In this document: piece after piece, positions 53,813 to 64,000 of the stretch | Position numbering within the stretch: position 1 is the first letter of the stretch | Layout of the letters: every line of letters starts with the position of its first letter | Assembly: GCF_013415365.1 (NCBI RefSeq) | Contig: NZ_JACBYB010000007.1 | Location: 124,001 to 188,000, forward strand | Direction of reading: 5' to 3' | Length of the DNA: 64,000 nt | Source of the DNA: Gemella sp. GL1 | GTDB lineage: Bacteria; Bacillota; Bacilli; Staphylococcales; Gemellaceae | The notes under the pieces: model-generated | What the model saw: only the letters and a program-made list of their open reading frames with translations | Databases searched by the model: none | Told to the model about the DNA's origin: nothing | Translations under genes and position numbers: made by a program

Positions 53813-55624
53813 TTATTTTTCAAAATATGCTTTTTCAAATCTATCGATTTTCCTGTCAAATTCATCAATTGCTCTTTCAATAGCTTCTGATTTAGACATA
53901 TCAACTCCAGCTTTTTTAAGAACCTCTATTGGATAGTTTGAGTTACCTTTAGATAAAAACTCATCTATATATACCCTAGCATTCTTCTCATCTTCTAAAA
54001 TAAGACTTGACAGTGCTTGAGCGGCTGAAAACCCAGTAGCATACTGATATACATAATAATTATAGTAGAAATGAGGAACTCTAGACCACTCGTATTTAAT
54101 TTCATCTTCAATATGGTCAAAAGCATCACCGTGGTATAACTTAACTAATTCTAAATACTTCTCGTTTAAGAAATCAGCAGTTAATACCCCCCCTTTTTGA
54201 ATTGTTTGATGCATCATATGCTCGAATTCAGCAAACATTACTTGGCGATATAAAGTTCCTACATAACCAATTAATTCTTGGTTAAGAACTTCTAACATTC
54301 CTGCTTTGTTACCTTCTTTTTCAAACTTATTATATAAGTAATGAGCTAATAAGGCTTCATTACATGTAGATGCAACTTCTGCTACAAAGATTGAATAACT
54401 ACCATAAGTTTGAGGTTGATTTTTTCTTGTATAATAAGAGTGCATAGAATGCCCTAATTCATGAATCAGTGTAAATACATCATTTAAAGTCCCATTATAA
54501 TTCATTAAGATATATGGATTAGTATAATATCCCCCAGATGAGTAGGCTCCAGAACGCTTACCTTTATTTGCTTGTACATCAATCCATCTCTCATCAAAAG
54601 CTTTCTTCATATCATTTACATATTCTTCACCCATTGGTGCTACTGCAGCTAAAACTAAATCTTTTGCTTCTTCGAATGTAAATTTAGGAGGTTCTGCATC
54701 AACCATTGATTCACCACGATCATATAATCTAAAATCATCTGTTTTTTGAACCCTCTTTTGTAAATGGTAATATTTATGTAATACCTTCAAGTTATTATTA
54801 ACACTCTCTACTAAATTATCATACACTTCCTCCGGAATATAGTTTCCTGATAAGGCTTGATGTCTACTTGATTTATATTTATGTGTATCAGCGTAATATT
54901 TGTTAGCTTTTAATGCCCCTGAGATTGTAGAAGCTAAAGTATTTATGTGAGCTTGATAAAACTTGTAGGTAGCAAAAAAAGTATTTTTGCGTAGTACCCT
55001 ATCCTTACTTTCCATGTATAAACCATAAGTCCCAAAGTTTAAGGGTAAAACATTTCCATCTTTATCTTCAACCGTTCCAAAATCAACATCAGTATTGTTT
55101 AAAGCTGAGAAGGTTTCGCTAGATGCTGATAAAGCACTTCCTGCCATAGAAATAATTTTTTCTAATTCCGCATCTAGTGTGTGTGGACGCTTTTTATTAA
55201 TCTTTTCAACATAAAATTTATATTGTCCTAATTCTTCTAATTCATCTAGATAAGTATTTAATAACCCTTCCTCTACTTCTAATAATTCGGGTGTTAAGAA
55301 TGACCACTCTGTTGATGTTTTTACATATAAATCATAGGCCTTTGAGTACACTTCCTGATACTTAGCGTCACTCGTATCTTGATCATTTTTTAAATGAGCA
55401 TAAACATACAAGTTTGATAATCTTGCTTCATATCTCTCAGACTCTTTTAATACTTCTAATAAGTCTTTAGACGATTTAGCCAATTTGTTTTGGTATTTAG
55501 AAATATTAGCAATATCTTCCTCTGCCTCATTAAATGATTTCCAGAAATCTTCATCAGTAGCAAAAATTTGCGTAAGATCCCAAGTATCTTCTAATTTCAC
55601 ATCTTTTCTTAATAATTCTGACAT
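53813..55624 (-). CDS. pepF: Oligoendopeptidase F
   Basis: 603 residues, standard M3 length. The zinc-binding motif is HELGHSMHSYY near 388-398, with YSIFVAEVASTCNEALL giving the third ligand. It cleaves short peptides in the cytoplasm and processes peptides for nutrition. Single gene. Confidence 0.96.
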   Translation of the reverse strand: MSELLRKDVKLEDTWDLTQIFATDEDFWKSFNEAEEDIANISKYQNKLAKSSKDLLEVLKESERYEARLSNLYVYAHLKNDQDTSDAKYQEVYSKAYDLYVKTSTEWSFLTPELLEVEEGLLNTYLDELEELGQYKFYVEKINKKRPHTLDAELEKIISMAGSALSASSETFSALNNTDVDFGTVEDKDGNVLPLNFGTYGLYMESKDRVLRKNTFFATYKFYQAHINTLASTISGALKANKYYADTHKYKSSRHQALSGNYIPEEVYDNLVESVNNNLKVLHKYYHLQKRVQKTDDFRLYDRGESMVDAEPPKFTFEEAKDLVLAAVAPMGEEYVNDMKKAFDERWIDVQANKGKRSGAYSSGGYYTNPYILMNYNGTLNDVFTLIHELGHSMHSYYTRKNQPQTYGSYSIFVAEVASTCNEALLAHYLYNKFEKEGNKAGMLEVLNQELIGYVGTLYRQVMFAEFEHMMHQTIQKGGVLTADFLNEKYLELVKLYHGDAFDHIEDEIKYEWSRVPHFYYNYYVYQYATGFSAAQALSSLILEDEKNARVYIDEFLSKGNSNYPIEVLKKAGVDMSKSEAIERAIDEFDRKIDRFEKAYFEK

Positions 55625-55701
55625 AATATGCTCCTTAATTGAATATTTATTTTATTATATCAAATTTTCCGATAAATTCCAATTATTTTTATTTAATTAA
55701 A

Positions 55702-55735
55702 AGAAGACCCGCATAGCAAGTCTTCTTTTAATTAA
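55702..55735 (-). terminator. Terminator of rpsF-ssb-rpsR
   Basis: AGAAGAC/GTCTTCT stem around CCGCATAGCAA, with a T-tract on the minus strand. Confidence 0.8.
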
Positions 55736-55737
55736 TC

Positions 55738-55986
55738 TTATTTTTCGTCAACTACATATGGTAATAGAGCCATGTGACGTGCTCTTTTAATAGCAGTTGT
55801 TAACATTCTTTGGTACTTAGCTGAAGTCCCAGTTACACGACGTGGTAAAATTTTTCCACGCTCAGAAATAAATTTTTTCAGTAATTCTGTGTCTTTATAG
55901 TCAATTGTCTCAATGTTATTTTTTGTGAAATAACATACTTTTTTACGACGACGCATATTGTTACGACGGTTGTTAAATTGTGCCAT
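55738..55986 (-). CDS. rpsR: Ribosomal protein bS18
   Basis: 82 residues with the S18 signatures [20 protein letters not shown] and [20 protein letters not shown]. Last gene of the rpsF-ssb-rpsR operon, 18 nt after ssb. S18 sits with S6 on the 30S platform. Confidence 0.97.
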   Translation of the reverse strand: MAQFNNRRNNMRRRKKVCYFTKNNIETIDYKDTELLKKFISERGKILPRRVTGTSAKYQRMLTTAIKRARHMALLPYVVDEK

Positions 55987-56004
55987 TGAAATTCTCCTCC
56001 TAAA

Positions 56005-56547
56005 TTAGTCTTTGAACGGATTTACTACATCCGCTAAGAAATCATCATCTAGATTCGACGGAAAATCTTCCCCGAAATCAGAGAATGATGAATTATCGTT
56101 CATAAAATCATGCATTGCTGCATTGTTATTTGACATATTGTTGTTATTGAAATTTGAAAAATTATTTTGTGGTGAGTTATTAAAACTCATCGAATCAAAG
56201 CCATTATCTTGGTTTCTATTCGTATTAGATCTAGATTCTAGATATTGAATATTATCAGCAACCACTTCCGTAGTATACACCATATTCCCATCTTTTCCCT
56301 GATAATTTCTTGTTTGAATTCTCCCAGTTACACCAATTAGGCTACCTTTAGAAAGAAATCTAGCCATATTTTCAGCTTGTTTTCTAAACACTACACAAGA
56401 TATAAAATCAGCATTTCTCTGACCATTTTGATCAGTGAAAGTTCTATTTACAGCAACTGTAAAATATACCATTGGAAGATTCGAACTAGAATACCTTAGT
56501 TCAGGATCTCTCGTTAAACGTCCTACTAATACTACATTATTAATCAA
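56005..56547 (-). CDS. ssb: Single-stranded DNA-binding protein
   Basis: 180 residues. The OB fold covers 1-~108 ([19 protein letters not shown]). A flexible Asn/Gly/Ser-rich linker leads to the acidic tail [14 protein letters not shown], a variant of the usual DDDIPF partner-binding tip. It coats single-stranded DNA in replication and recombination. Conserved position between rpsF and rpsR. Confidence 0.95.
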   Translation of the reverse strand: MINNVVLVGRLTRDPELRYSSSNLPMVYFTVAVNRTFTDQNGQRNADFISCVVFRKQAENMARFLSKGSLIGVTGRIQTRNYQGKDGNMVYTTEVVADNIQYLESRSNTNRNQDNGFDSMSFNNSPQNNFSNFNNNNMSNNNAAMHDFMNDNSSFSDFGEDFPSNLDDDFLADVVNPFKD

Positions 56548-56562
56548 GATATGTTACCTCTC

Positions 56563-56850
56563 TTATTTTTCTAATCTTACAACCATGTGACGGATAATAT
56601 CAGCATTAATTTTTGCTAAACGATCAAATTCTTTTGTAGACGCATCAGTTGATGATGTTAATTCTACGATGTAGTAGAATGCATCTGAGAAGTCTTCAAT
56701 TTCATATGCTAGTTGTTTTTTACCTAGCTCTTTAACTTCACCGATTTCTGCACCTTCTGAAAGAATATTTACGAATCTGTCAACTAAAGCTTTTTTAGCT
56801 TCTTCTTCAATACGTGGTTGAACAGCAAACATTACTTCATATTTTCTCAT
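56563..56850 (-). CDS. rpsF: Ribosomal protein bS6
   Basis: 95 residues, opening [20 protein letters not shown] and containing [23 protein letters not shown]. First gene of the operon. It partners with S18 on the small subunit. Confidence 0.97.
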   Translation of the reverse strand: MRKYEVMFAVQPRIEEEAKKALVDRFVNILSEGAEIGEVKELGKKQLAYEIEDFSDAFYYIVELTSSTDASTKEFDRLAKINADIIRHMVVRLEK

Positions 56851-56926
56851 TATGTGTTACCTCCTTGTGGTCTCTACGACTCTCTATTTCTTAGAGAGTA
56901 AGGAGTAATAAAATTACTCTTTAGCA
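56851..56926 (-). promoter_or_regulatory. rpsF leader with two hairpins
   Basis: The ~70-nt leader forms GAGTAAT/ATTACTC and CTCTCTA/TAGAGAG hairpins before AAGGAGG. Such leaders can bind S6:S18 for autoregulation; I cannot confirm the conserved binding loop here. Confidence 0.5.
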
Positions 56927-56955
56927 ATTATACCAATTATTAATTTCTAATGCAA
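56927..56955 (-). promoter_or_regulatory. rpsF operon promoter
   Basis: TTGCAT (56950-56955), 17-nt spacer, TATAAT (56927-56932). Confidence 0.75.
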
Positions 56956-56956
56956 T

Positions 56957-57003
56957 AAAAAAGAATAAGAATTAGAAATTTATTTCTAATTTTTATTCTT
57001 AAT
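56957..57003 (-). terminator. Terminator of the ABC-2 transporter operon
   Basis: AAGAATAA-AATTAGAAAT paired with ATTTCTAATTCTTATTCTT and followed by TTTTTTATT on the minus strand; it adjoins the rpsF promoter. Confidence 0.8.
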
Positions 57004-57005
57004 AA

Positions 57006-57842
57006 CTAATCTAAATTGATATCTCTTCTTGCATTAATCCAATATGATATAGCCATAAATATAGTTGTGTATACTAGTGTCATAATTAATAGCTCATTGG
57101 CATTTAATTTAAAGGTCTCTTGTATATAGGACTTCGCTGTTATAGTATTAAAATAAGAACTTAATGACGCTATGTTTGTAAAAATATATTTTATGTATTC
57201 AAACTTTGGTTGTATTAATGATAATAATTGGTTGATTGCTTGTGCACCTAATACCATAACCATTACTACTATAACTGATAAAACTTGATTTTTAAAGACT
57301 ATACAAATCAACATTACCAGCGAAATATAGAACATTGTAGTAAGAAACATCATTACAAAATCTATAGTCAAATGATCTGACAGCAATCTTGAATAATTTT
57401 CCTCCCCTAACCTAGTAGATAAAATTCCATTTAGATTCATAGCCTTACCATAAAAAACAAATTTCTTAAGCAATAGATCTACTACAAGACCTATTATACT
57501 AAAAGTAACAAAGTTAAATATCGCTATAAACACTTTTGAAGTTAGAATAGCTGATCTTGACTTTGGTTTTGAATATAAGAATTTAATTGTTCCCTTAGAA
57601 TATTCTTGTGAAATATTATTAGCAAGCATTATCAATGTAAATATTAATGATAAAGATAAGACTCCTGACATAGCATTAATAAGTAAAGATGATGTTTCTT
57701 CTGCTGATAAATTTACAGATTTATCTCTACCCCATGTTTCAGCAATATTAGTAATAACCATGAAGGCTATAATCAATAGTAGATATATTTTTGTAGATAT
57801 TTTTTTATGGTCCTTTATATACTCATTAATAAATAATCCCAT
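57006..57842 (-). CDS. ABC-2 type transporter permease
   Basis: 278 residues with six hydrophobic segments and the ABC-2 pattern EYSKGTIKFLYSKPKSRSAI near 85-104. It forms an exporter with the ATPase encoded directly upstream (1-nt gap). The cargo is unknown; bacitracin-type resistance or lipid export are common in the family. Confidence 0.88.
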   Translation of the reverse strand: MGLFINEYIKDHKKISTKIYLLLIIAFMVITNIAETWGRDKSVNLSAEETSSLLINAMSGVLSLSLIFTLIMLANNISQEYSKGTIKFLYSKPKSRSAILTSKVFIAIFNFVTFSIIGLVVDLLLKKFVFYGKAMNLNGILSTRLGEENYSRLLSDHLTIDFVMMFLTTMFYISLVMLICIVFKNQVLSVIVVMVMVLGAQAINQLLSLIQPKFEYIKYIFTNIASLSSYFNTITAKSYIQETFKLNANELLIMTLVYTTIFMAISYWINARRDINLD

Positions 57843-57843
57843 T

Positions 57844-59172
57844 TTATAATCCCCCTTTTTTTGTTATTTCTAGGAATCTAGATTCCAGAGATTTTTTCTG
57901 AACATACAAGGTATCAATCTCAATACCATTATTTACCAAATTAGTTATTAAATTAGCCTTATTCCCTTTAGAAATATTTGGTAAAAGAATTTTCTCATCT
58001 TCCAATTCATACTTCACTCCTAACTCTTCGATTAATTTTACTGTTAGATAATCATCAGATGTAGTTAGTACTGTATTTACAACTTCACTAACAACTAAAT
58101 TACCAATAGTCTCATCTGCTATTAGTCTCCCCTTTTCAATAACAAGTATTCTGTCAGCAACTTTTTCTATTTCATCTAGTAAGTGAGATGAAATTAAAAT
58201 AGCTGTCCCTTGTGCTGCTATCTCTTTTAATTTATTACGAAAATCTTGAACTCCCTGTGGGTCTAATCCATTAACAGGTTCATCTAAAATCAAAAGTCTT
58301 GGTTCATGTAAAAGTGCTTGAGCTAATCCTAGCCTCTGTCTCATACCCAAAGAATAAGTTTTTACTTTTCTTTTAGCAACTTTTTCTAAACCTACAAAGT
58401 CTATAATTTCTTTAAGTCTAGCTTTAGATATTTTTTTACCACATAATCTTGCAATTTGTTTTAAGTTTGAATATCCTGATAAATAATTATAAAACTCTGG
58501 AGACTCGATCATAGAACCAACTTCTTTCAACATAGAAGTTTTACCAAAGCCTAACTCTTTCTCAAGACAATAAATATCACCTTTAGTAGCCTTTGTTAAA
58601 CCTACTAGCATTTTCATAATACTCGTTTTACCAGCACCATTCGGTCCCAATAACCCCACTATCTCACCTGCATTAATTTCAAATGAAACATCGTCTACTA
58701 TTTTTTTTCCGCCTATTTTTTTTGTTATCCCTAGAACTTCTAAGACTACATCATCGTAATGACCAAATCTTGGTTTTTCTTTATCATTATTTTCTTCAGT
58801 AGAGGATTTTTCGCCTGATAAAATTGCATTAGCTTGAGCTTCATGTTTTAATAATCTTTCATCAGAGAAAGTACTTTTTTCTTCTTTAATATTTTCTAAA
58901 TTTTTTTCACTTCTTCTATATTCAACTTTATTTTCTTCAGCAGTATCTATATTTTTACTAGTATTTTCATCCTTTAATTCAGATGTAACTTCTAGATCTT
59001 TAATTTTTACCAAAGTCTCATCTGAATATAAATTTTTTACAGTCTCGTCTTCCTCAACCTGTTTTTTTATTTTAGCTAGCAAATCCATATATTCTTGTTC
59101 TTTCTCTTTTAATTTATTAGCTAATTCAACTTGGCTCTTTTCAATTTTTTCTCTATTTGTCATGTCGCTCAC
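57844..59172 (-). CDS. ABC transporter ATPase with long charged N-terminal extension
   Basis: 442 residues. The nucleotide-binding domain starts only at about residue 143 (VLEVLGITKKIGGKKIVDDV), with Walker A GPNGAGKTS, signature YSLGMRQRL and Walker B LLILDEPVNGLD. Residues 1-~140 are a Glu/Lys-rich, coiled-coil-like extension not present in ordinary ATPases of this class. The extension may tether a partner or arise from fusion with a separate small gene. Confidence 0.88.
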   Translation of the reverse strand: MSDMTNREKIEKSQVELANKLKEKEQEYMDLLAKIKKQVEEDETVKNLYSDETLVKIKDLEVTSELKDENTSKNIDTAEENKVEYRRSEKNLENIKEEKSTFSDERLLKHEAQANAILSGEKSSTEENNDKEKPRFGHYDDVVLEVLGITKKIGGKKIVDDVSFEINAGEIVGLLGPNGAGKTSIMKMLVGLTKATKGDIYCLEKELGFGKTSMLKEVGSMIESPEFYNYLSGYSNLKQIARLCGKKISKARLKEIIDFVGLEKVAKRKVKTYSLGMRQRLGLAQALLHEPRLLILDEPVNGLDPQGVQDFRNKLKEIAAQGTAILISSHLLDEIEKVADRILVIEKGRLIADETIGNLVVSEVVNTVLTTSDDYLTVKLIEELGVKYELEDEKILLPNISKGNKANLITNLVNNGIEIDTLYVQKKSLESRFLEITKKGGL

Positions 59173-59492
59173 CTTCCTAAATATTTACTTAATTATAACA
59201 CTTTCATCAAATTATCTCAATTTAAAATATAGATACACATCAATTACACTACATACCGCTACAGGCCATAGAAGTCTAAAATGTAGCATTTTAAAATTTC
59301 AATACCATAACAGACCACTACAAACACATAAACTCGTATATTTTTTCGTATTCAGCAGCTAAACAATAAATAATTCATTAATAAAATTTTAGTCTTAAAA
59401 ACAAGTCTTTTTTGCCTTTCTTTTCCTAAAATAAAAAGAGAGCCTACAGCTCCCTTAAAATATACACTGACGCACTACTCATATTATTTTTT
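59173..59492. other. Noncoding gap between ABC operon and galE
   Basis: About 320 AT-rich bases with no ORF I can support. It carries the promoter area of the ABC operon at its left end. At 59432-59458 a GGGAGC/GCTCTC hairpin with a T-tract on the minus strand terminates galE. Confidence 0.6.
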
Positions 59493-60533
<1,041 letters not shown>

Positions 60534-60625
60534 CTATTATACAATATTCCTCTCTAAAAAATCAATATATTTTCTATTTTTTTAAATTATTAATTTTTTA
60601 CCAAGCTTTTTCAAGATTTTTTATT

Positions 60626-60754
60626 TTATACTTTACTATACTCAGCTATATCTTCCTCTAATTCATCAGAAGTATATTAAAAAGATTTAAGTTTTAAAGT
60701 TCTCTCTTCATCCATTTTTAAAATATCTTCAATCTTGTTTAAAATAAATAACAT
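60626..60754 (-). pseudogene. Short remnant ORF with internal stop
   Basis: A frame of 43 codons reads MLFILNKIEDILKMDEERTL, KLKSF, a stop, then YTSDELEEDIAEYSKV and a second stop. The text is protein-like but broken and without a ribosome binding site. The rest of the gap 60519-60855 is AT-rich, with the DUF1904 promoter (TATAAT near 60820) at its right end. Confidence 0.35.
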
Positions 60755-60855
60755 AATTAAATTTGATAAGTTTTTATAATATTTTGATAAGACTCTATGA
60801 AATCATTTACATTTATGATATAATATGTAGAGAATAATTAATTAGGAGGTTTGTT

Positions 60856-61167
60856 ATGCCTAGAGTTGTAACAAGAGGAATAAAAAAAGAAGATTTAAAA
60901 AAATTAAGTACTGAACTATTAGATACTATCGAAAAAATTATCGATAGACCTAAATCTGCTTTCACACTAGAAGCCTTAGAATCAACAAGTTATTTTGATG
61001 GGGAAGAAGCTCCTCTAGTTTATGTTGAGATTTCATGGAAAGCCAGACCAACAGAAGTTTGTAAAGAAGTAGCTGAAGCTATTACTCCTTTATTCAAATC
61101 AAAAGGTTACGAAAAAGTATTTATTTACTTTAAAGAGTTAGATTTAGAAAAAGAATTTGTACTATAA
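60856..61167 (+). CDS. DUF1904 family protein
   Basis: 103 residues with strong AGGAGG. The sequence opens PRVVTRGIKKEDLKKLS and ends KGYEKVFIYFKELDLEKEF, matching the DUF1904 tautomerase-like family in length and pattern. The N-terminal proline after Met suggests a tautomerase fold; activity is unproven. Confidence 0.85.
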   Translation: MPRVVTRGIKKEDLKKLSTELLDTIEKIIDRPKSAFTLEALESTSYFDGEEAPLVYVEISWKARPTEVCKEVAEAITPLFKSKGYEKVFIYFKELDLEKEFVL

Positions 61168-61208
61168 AATAAAAGCAAGTAGAATAAAATTCTACTTGCT
61201 TTTATTTT
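61166..61208. terminator. Bidirectional terminator between DUF1904 and dedA
   Basis: AAAAGCAAGTAGAAT/ATTCTACTTGCTTTT with flanking A and T tracts. Confidence 0.85.
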
Positions 61209-61846
61209 TTCAATTTAGATTTTGCAAACCCAATAATTAGTGGAATTAAACTTACAACTATAATTCCTAAAACTACTAGTGAGAAATTATCTTTAACAAA
61301 TGGGATATTACCGAATAAGTAACCTGCCACTAAAAAAGTTAGACACCATGTGATTGCACCTGCTAGATTAAAAACTATAAATCTTTTATATTCCATATTT
61401 CCTGCACCAACTGTGAAAGGAACAATCGTTCTAATTATCGGGAAGAATCTTGCTAAAAATACTGATTTTCCACCATGTTTAGCAATAAACTTCTCTGCTT
61501 CTTCTATATTTTCATCTTTTACTATCTTCTTAAACCACTCTTTCGATTTTAAATAATCTGAGAAGTATTTTCCAATAAAATAATTACATCCGTCACCTAA
61601 GAAACCAGCAATTATACATAAGGCTACTAATAAAAAAATATTATTACCTGTAGCTGCCCATAAGGCTCCTGAAGCAAATAATAATGAATCTCCTGGTAAG
61701 AAGGGCATAATTACTACACCTGTTTCAATAAAGATAATTAAGAAAATTATCGCATACATCCACCAGGGACCATAAGTTGTCATTAATTCCCCTAGGTGAT
61801 CATCTATATGTAAGATGAAATCTATTAAAAATTTTAACGTATCCAT
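61202..61846 (-). CDS. DedA-family membrane protein
   Basis: 214 residues with five or six membrane segments. Family signatures are PFLPGDSLLFASGAL near 48-62, FLGDGCNYFIGKYF near 82-95, and FLARFFPIIRTIVPFTVGAGNMEY near 130-153. Current knowledge places DedA proteins as undecaprenyl-phosphate or phospholipid flippases supporting envelope synthesis. Confidence 0.92.
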   Translation of the reverse strand: MDTLKFLIDFILHIDDHLGELMTTYGPWWMYAIIFLIIFIETGVVIMPFLPGDSLLFASGALWAATGNNIFLLVALCIIAGFLGDGCNYFIGKYFSDYLKSKEWFKKIVKDENIEEAEKFIAKHGGKSVFLARFFPIIRTIVPFTVGAGNMEYKRFIVFNLAGAITWCLTFLVAGYLFGNIPFVKDNFSLVVLGIIVVSLIPLIIGFAKSKLKK

Positions 61847-61900
61847 TTACTATCTCCTAAATTATAATGTTCTTATTATAGCATATCCAAAATTCAATGT

Positions 61901-64000
61901 CTATTGAATCTCAATTAGTCTGGCTAATACATAAGAATAAATATATTTTTTAACTACTATATCTTCTCCATAATATTTGTAAACAGCATCAGTATAGATA
62001 TCTAACTGGGCTTTATGTCTTTCTTTCAAAATCTTTTCCCCATCCTTCTTTGTAACTCTGTCTGTCTTATAATCAATAATCACAAAGGTTTTATCATCAA
62101 GATTAAGCAATAAATCAATAACTCCCTGTAAGATTATCTTATCGTTTGAAGCTTCCTTACTTACACCACTATATATTTCAGAAGCCTTCTTCATACTAGT
62201 AAAGGCTAGCTCTGTATCAATTTTTTTAGAATTTTTAACTAAATCTATTACTTCTGAATTAATAAAGCTGGTAATTAAATCTATACTTTTATCATTATTT
62301 ATAAGTCTATATTCCTCTTCTGTAAGGATTCTTTTTTCTTTTATATTTTGTAAATTACTATTAACTCTTTTTATATTAGATAAAAATGCATCTGTATCCT
62401 CTATTTTTTCTCCACTACTTATAGATTTCACTATTCTTTCAAATAATTTATGAATAGTATTACCTAATAATATAGCTTCTGCCACTCCTTTTTTAGACTT
62501 AACTTTAGAATACTTTTCAAATTCTTGAATCCTATCCTCATCATCTTGATTATTCTCCATAATATGAATTTCATTATATCTTTTCATATGAGAATAAGAT
62601 GTTTTTATAGGATAACTTTCTTTTTCTATATACTTAGGGCCTAAATATTGCAATTGCTTTTCTACGAAATTTTCTTCAATCTTAAAATCATACTTATCTG
62701 ACTTAACTTTATCCCCTTTTTCTTTAGCAATCTCATCTTCTTGACTTTCTTCAAGTTCAACTATGCTAACCCCTGATTCTGTTATATCTTCAACATCAAG
62801 TTTCTCATATTTCCTAAAAGCTTTTTGAAGTAAACTTGCTAGTGATTTTTCTGAGTTAGGCTCATCACTGTCTACTAATTCAAATTTTTTTGTTGTACAA
62901 ATATACAAAGCCTTTTTGGCCCTTGTTAAAGCAACATAAAGATTTCTAATTTCTTCTTCAATAGATTTTTTTCTTATCAGTTTGGAATTTAAAATATAAT
63001 TTCTATTTCTTCCAAAAGCATATTCTTGTCTATAGAACATACTTTCATCATATGCTAAGGCTAGTTCTGTTGTGAACAACAACTTATCCCTATCATCAAA
63101 TCTAAAATCTCCATCAAGTCCAGTTAAAAATACATAATCATATTCTAAGCCTTTGGAATTATGTATAGTAGATATGATTACCGAATTTTCAGGACTACGT
63201 CTGGCACTTTCATATATTTTTTCTTTAGCAATTTCCCTTAATTCTGCAACACTATAAGCTAAATTAAAGTCTTCTTGACTTGTTTTCTTCAAAATAGTAA
63301 GAACATTTTCATAATAATCCATCTCTGAATTTTCTAGGTCACGACCTGCAAAATACTCATATAGATATTCACTTTGAACAACTTCTTTAACAACATCATA
63401 GGCCGTAGCATCTTCAGCAAACTTTATCCAATATTCTATTTTCTCTTTTACCTCTATAAATGCTTTTAAGTCTGTTGTTTTGAGTTTATCATATAGATGT
63501 CTACCCTCCACCTTACTTAATTCATATAAATCAGCATAAGATACGTTCAATATTGTTTTTAAAATCACTAATAAGCTAGCTTCTCTTGTTTTATTATCTA
63601 AAAAATTAAGTAGATTAAATAACATATTAAAAGCATAGGAATTTGTCAAACCTTCCTTTTCTCTGTAATAACTAGGAATTCCATATTTTGATAAAACATC
63701 ACTATAAATTTTCATTTCCTTGCTAGTTCTTAATAATAAGGCACAATCAGAGTATCTAATACCCTTTTCTTGTAATCTCTTTATTTCTAAAGAAATTTTC
63801 TCTGCTAAGTTCTCTGCTGCTAAAGCTTTAACTTCTGTAGATTCTAAAGAAATTAACTTACTTGCTATAAACTCTTCCTTATCTTGATTTTTCCTTTTTG
63901 ATTCTGGATAATATAAGGCTGAATCTTTATCATATGACACACCAGCAGCCCCATATCCCATCAATCTATTAAAAACGAAGTTAGAAGTTTTTAAAACATT
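61901..64000 (-). CDS. addA: AddA/RexA helicase-nuclease, C-terminal part cut by window edge
   Basis: The frame is open through base 64000, so the 5' end lies outside; about 700 residues are visible. The UvrD-like C-terminal helicase motifs are present (IISTIHNSKGLEYDYVFLTG and LYVALTRAKKALYI). The RecB-like nuclease has LQGVIDLLLNLDDKTFVIID followed by YKTDRV. With AddB/RexB it processes double-strand breaks at Chi. An apparent start at 63964 is only an internal TTG/ATG. Confidence 0.93.
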   Translation of the reverse strand, partial: NVLKTSNFVFNRLMGYGAAGVSYDKDSALYYPESKRKNQDKEEFIASKLISLESTEVKALAAENLAEKISLEIKRLQEKGIRYSDCALLLRTSKEMKIYSDVLSKYGIPSYYREKEGLTNSYAFNMLFNLLNFLDNKTREASLLVILKTILNVSYADLYELSKVEGRHLYDKLKTTDLKAFIEVKEKIEYWIKFAEDATAYDVVKEVVQSEYLYEYFAGRDLENSEMDYYENVLTILKKTSQEDFNLAYSVAELREIAKEKIYESARRSPENSVIISTIHNSKGLEYDYVFLTGLDGDFRFDDRDKLLFTTELALAYDESMFYRQEYAFGRNRNYILNSKLIRKKSIEEEIRNLYVALTRAKKALYICTTKKFELVDSDEPNSEKSLASLLQKAFRKYEKLDVEDITESGVSIVELEESQEDEIAKEKGDKVKSDKYDFKIEENFVEKQLQYLGPKYIEKESYPIKTSYSHMKRYNEIHIMENNQDDEDRIQEFEKYSKVKSKKGVAEAILLGNTIHKLFERIVKSISSGEKIEDTDAFLSNIKRVNSNLQNIKEKRILTEEEYRLINNDKSIDLITSFINSEVIDLVKNSKKIDTELAFTSMKKASEIYSGVSKEASNDKIILQGVIDLLLNLDDKTFVIIDYKTDRVTKKDGEKILKERHKAQLDIYTDAVYKYYGEDIVVKKYIYSYVLARLIEIQ

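Overview
The window is AT-rich DNA from a low-GC Firmicute of the class Bacilli. It carries Firmicute T-box leaders, CodY, a comG operon, TrmFO, RecU paired with a class A PBP, RexA/AddA and a mevalonate pathway. Gemella or a near relative is my best guess; this is an inference from gene content, and no rRNA is present to confirm it.

Region 1 (1 to about 14.2 kb) is the right-hand end of a temperate prophage that continues off the left edge. Early replication genes run leftward: a P4/D5-type primase-helicase (cut by the window edge), a family B DNA polymerase, a DUF1351 protein, a frameshifted metallo-beta-lactamase-fold protein, DUF3310, dUTPase, many small unknown ORFs, a KilAC antirepressor and a Cro-like regulator. 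A rightward lysogeny block follows: an S24-type CI repressor, an unknown protein, an AbiF/Abi_2 HEPN protein and a tyrosine integrase. The divergent CI and early promoters each carry a palindromic operator between -35 and -10. Three RNA-centred signals stand out: (a) a short, promoter- and terminator-bounded RNA directly before abiF, with the abiF ribosome binding site inside the terminator stem; (b) a small hydrophobic holin/toxin-like ORF with a convergent short antisense RNA, resembling a type I toxin-antitoxin pair; (c) an orphan IS200/IS605-type structured end (omega/reRNA-like) with no transposon protein.

Region 2 (14.2-18.6 kb) is a complete comGA-GG operon for the competence pseudopilus. 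ComGF and ComGG have long charged tails, and a terminator-like hairpin abuts the comGA start.

Region 3 (18.6-33.4 kb) is housekeeping: tcdA with a putative 6S RNA, cinA, trpS, a rhodanese, metNI (Met T-box plus a candidate CodY box), pheS-pheT-plsY-folD (Phe T-box), codY, trmFO, a MarR regulator with no standard start codon, and birA.

Region 4 (33.4-35.4 kb) is a decayed locus: remnants of an Old Yellow Enzyme-type flavin reductase, an ArsR regulator and a DJ-1/PfpI protein.

Region 5 (35.4-64 kb) is housekeeping: thiI with a cysteine desulfurase; cmk-plsC-thioesterase; mevalonate kinase, diphosphomevalonate decarboxylase, phosphomevalonate kinase and type 2 IPP isomerase; a beta-lactamase-fold protein; purA; a GNAT protein; htrA; recU-pbp1A and a second class A PBP; pepF; rpsF-ssb-rpsR; an ABC transporter; a galE with an in-frame TGA; DUF1904; DedA; and the 3' part of addA/rexA, cut by the right edge.
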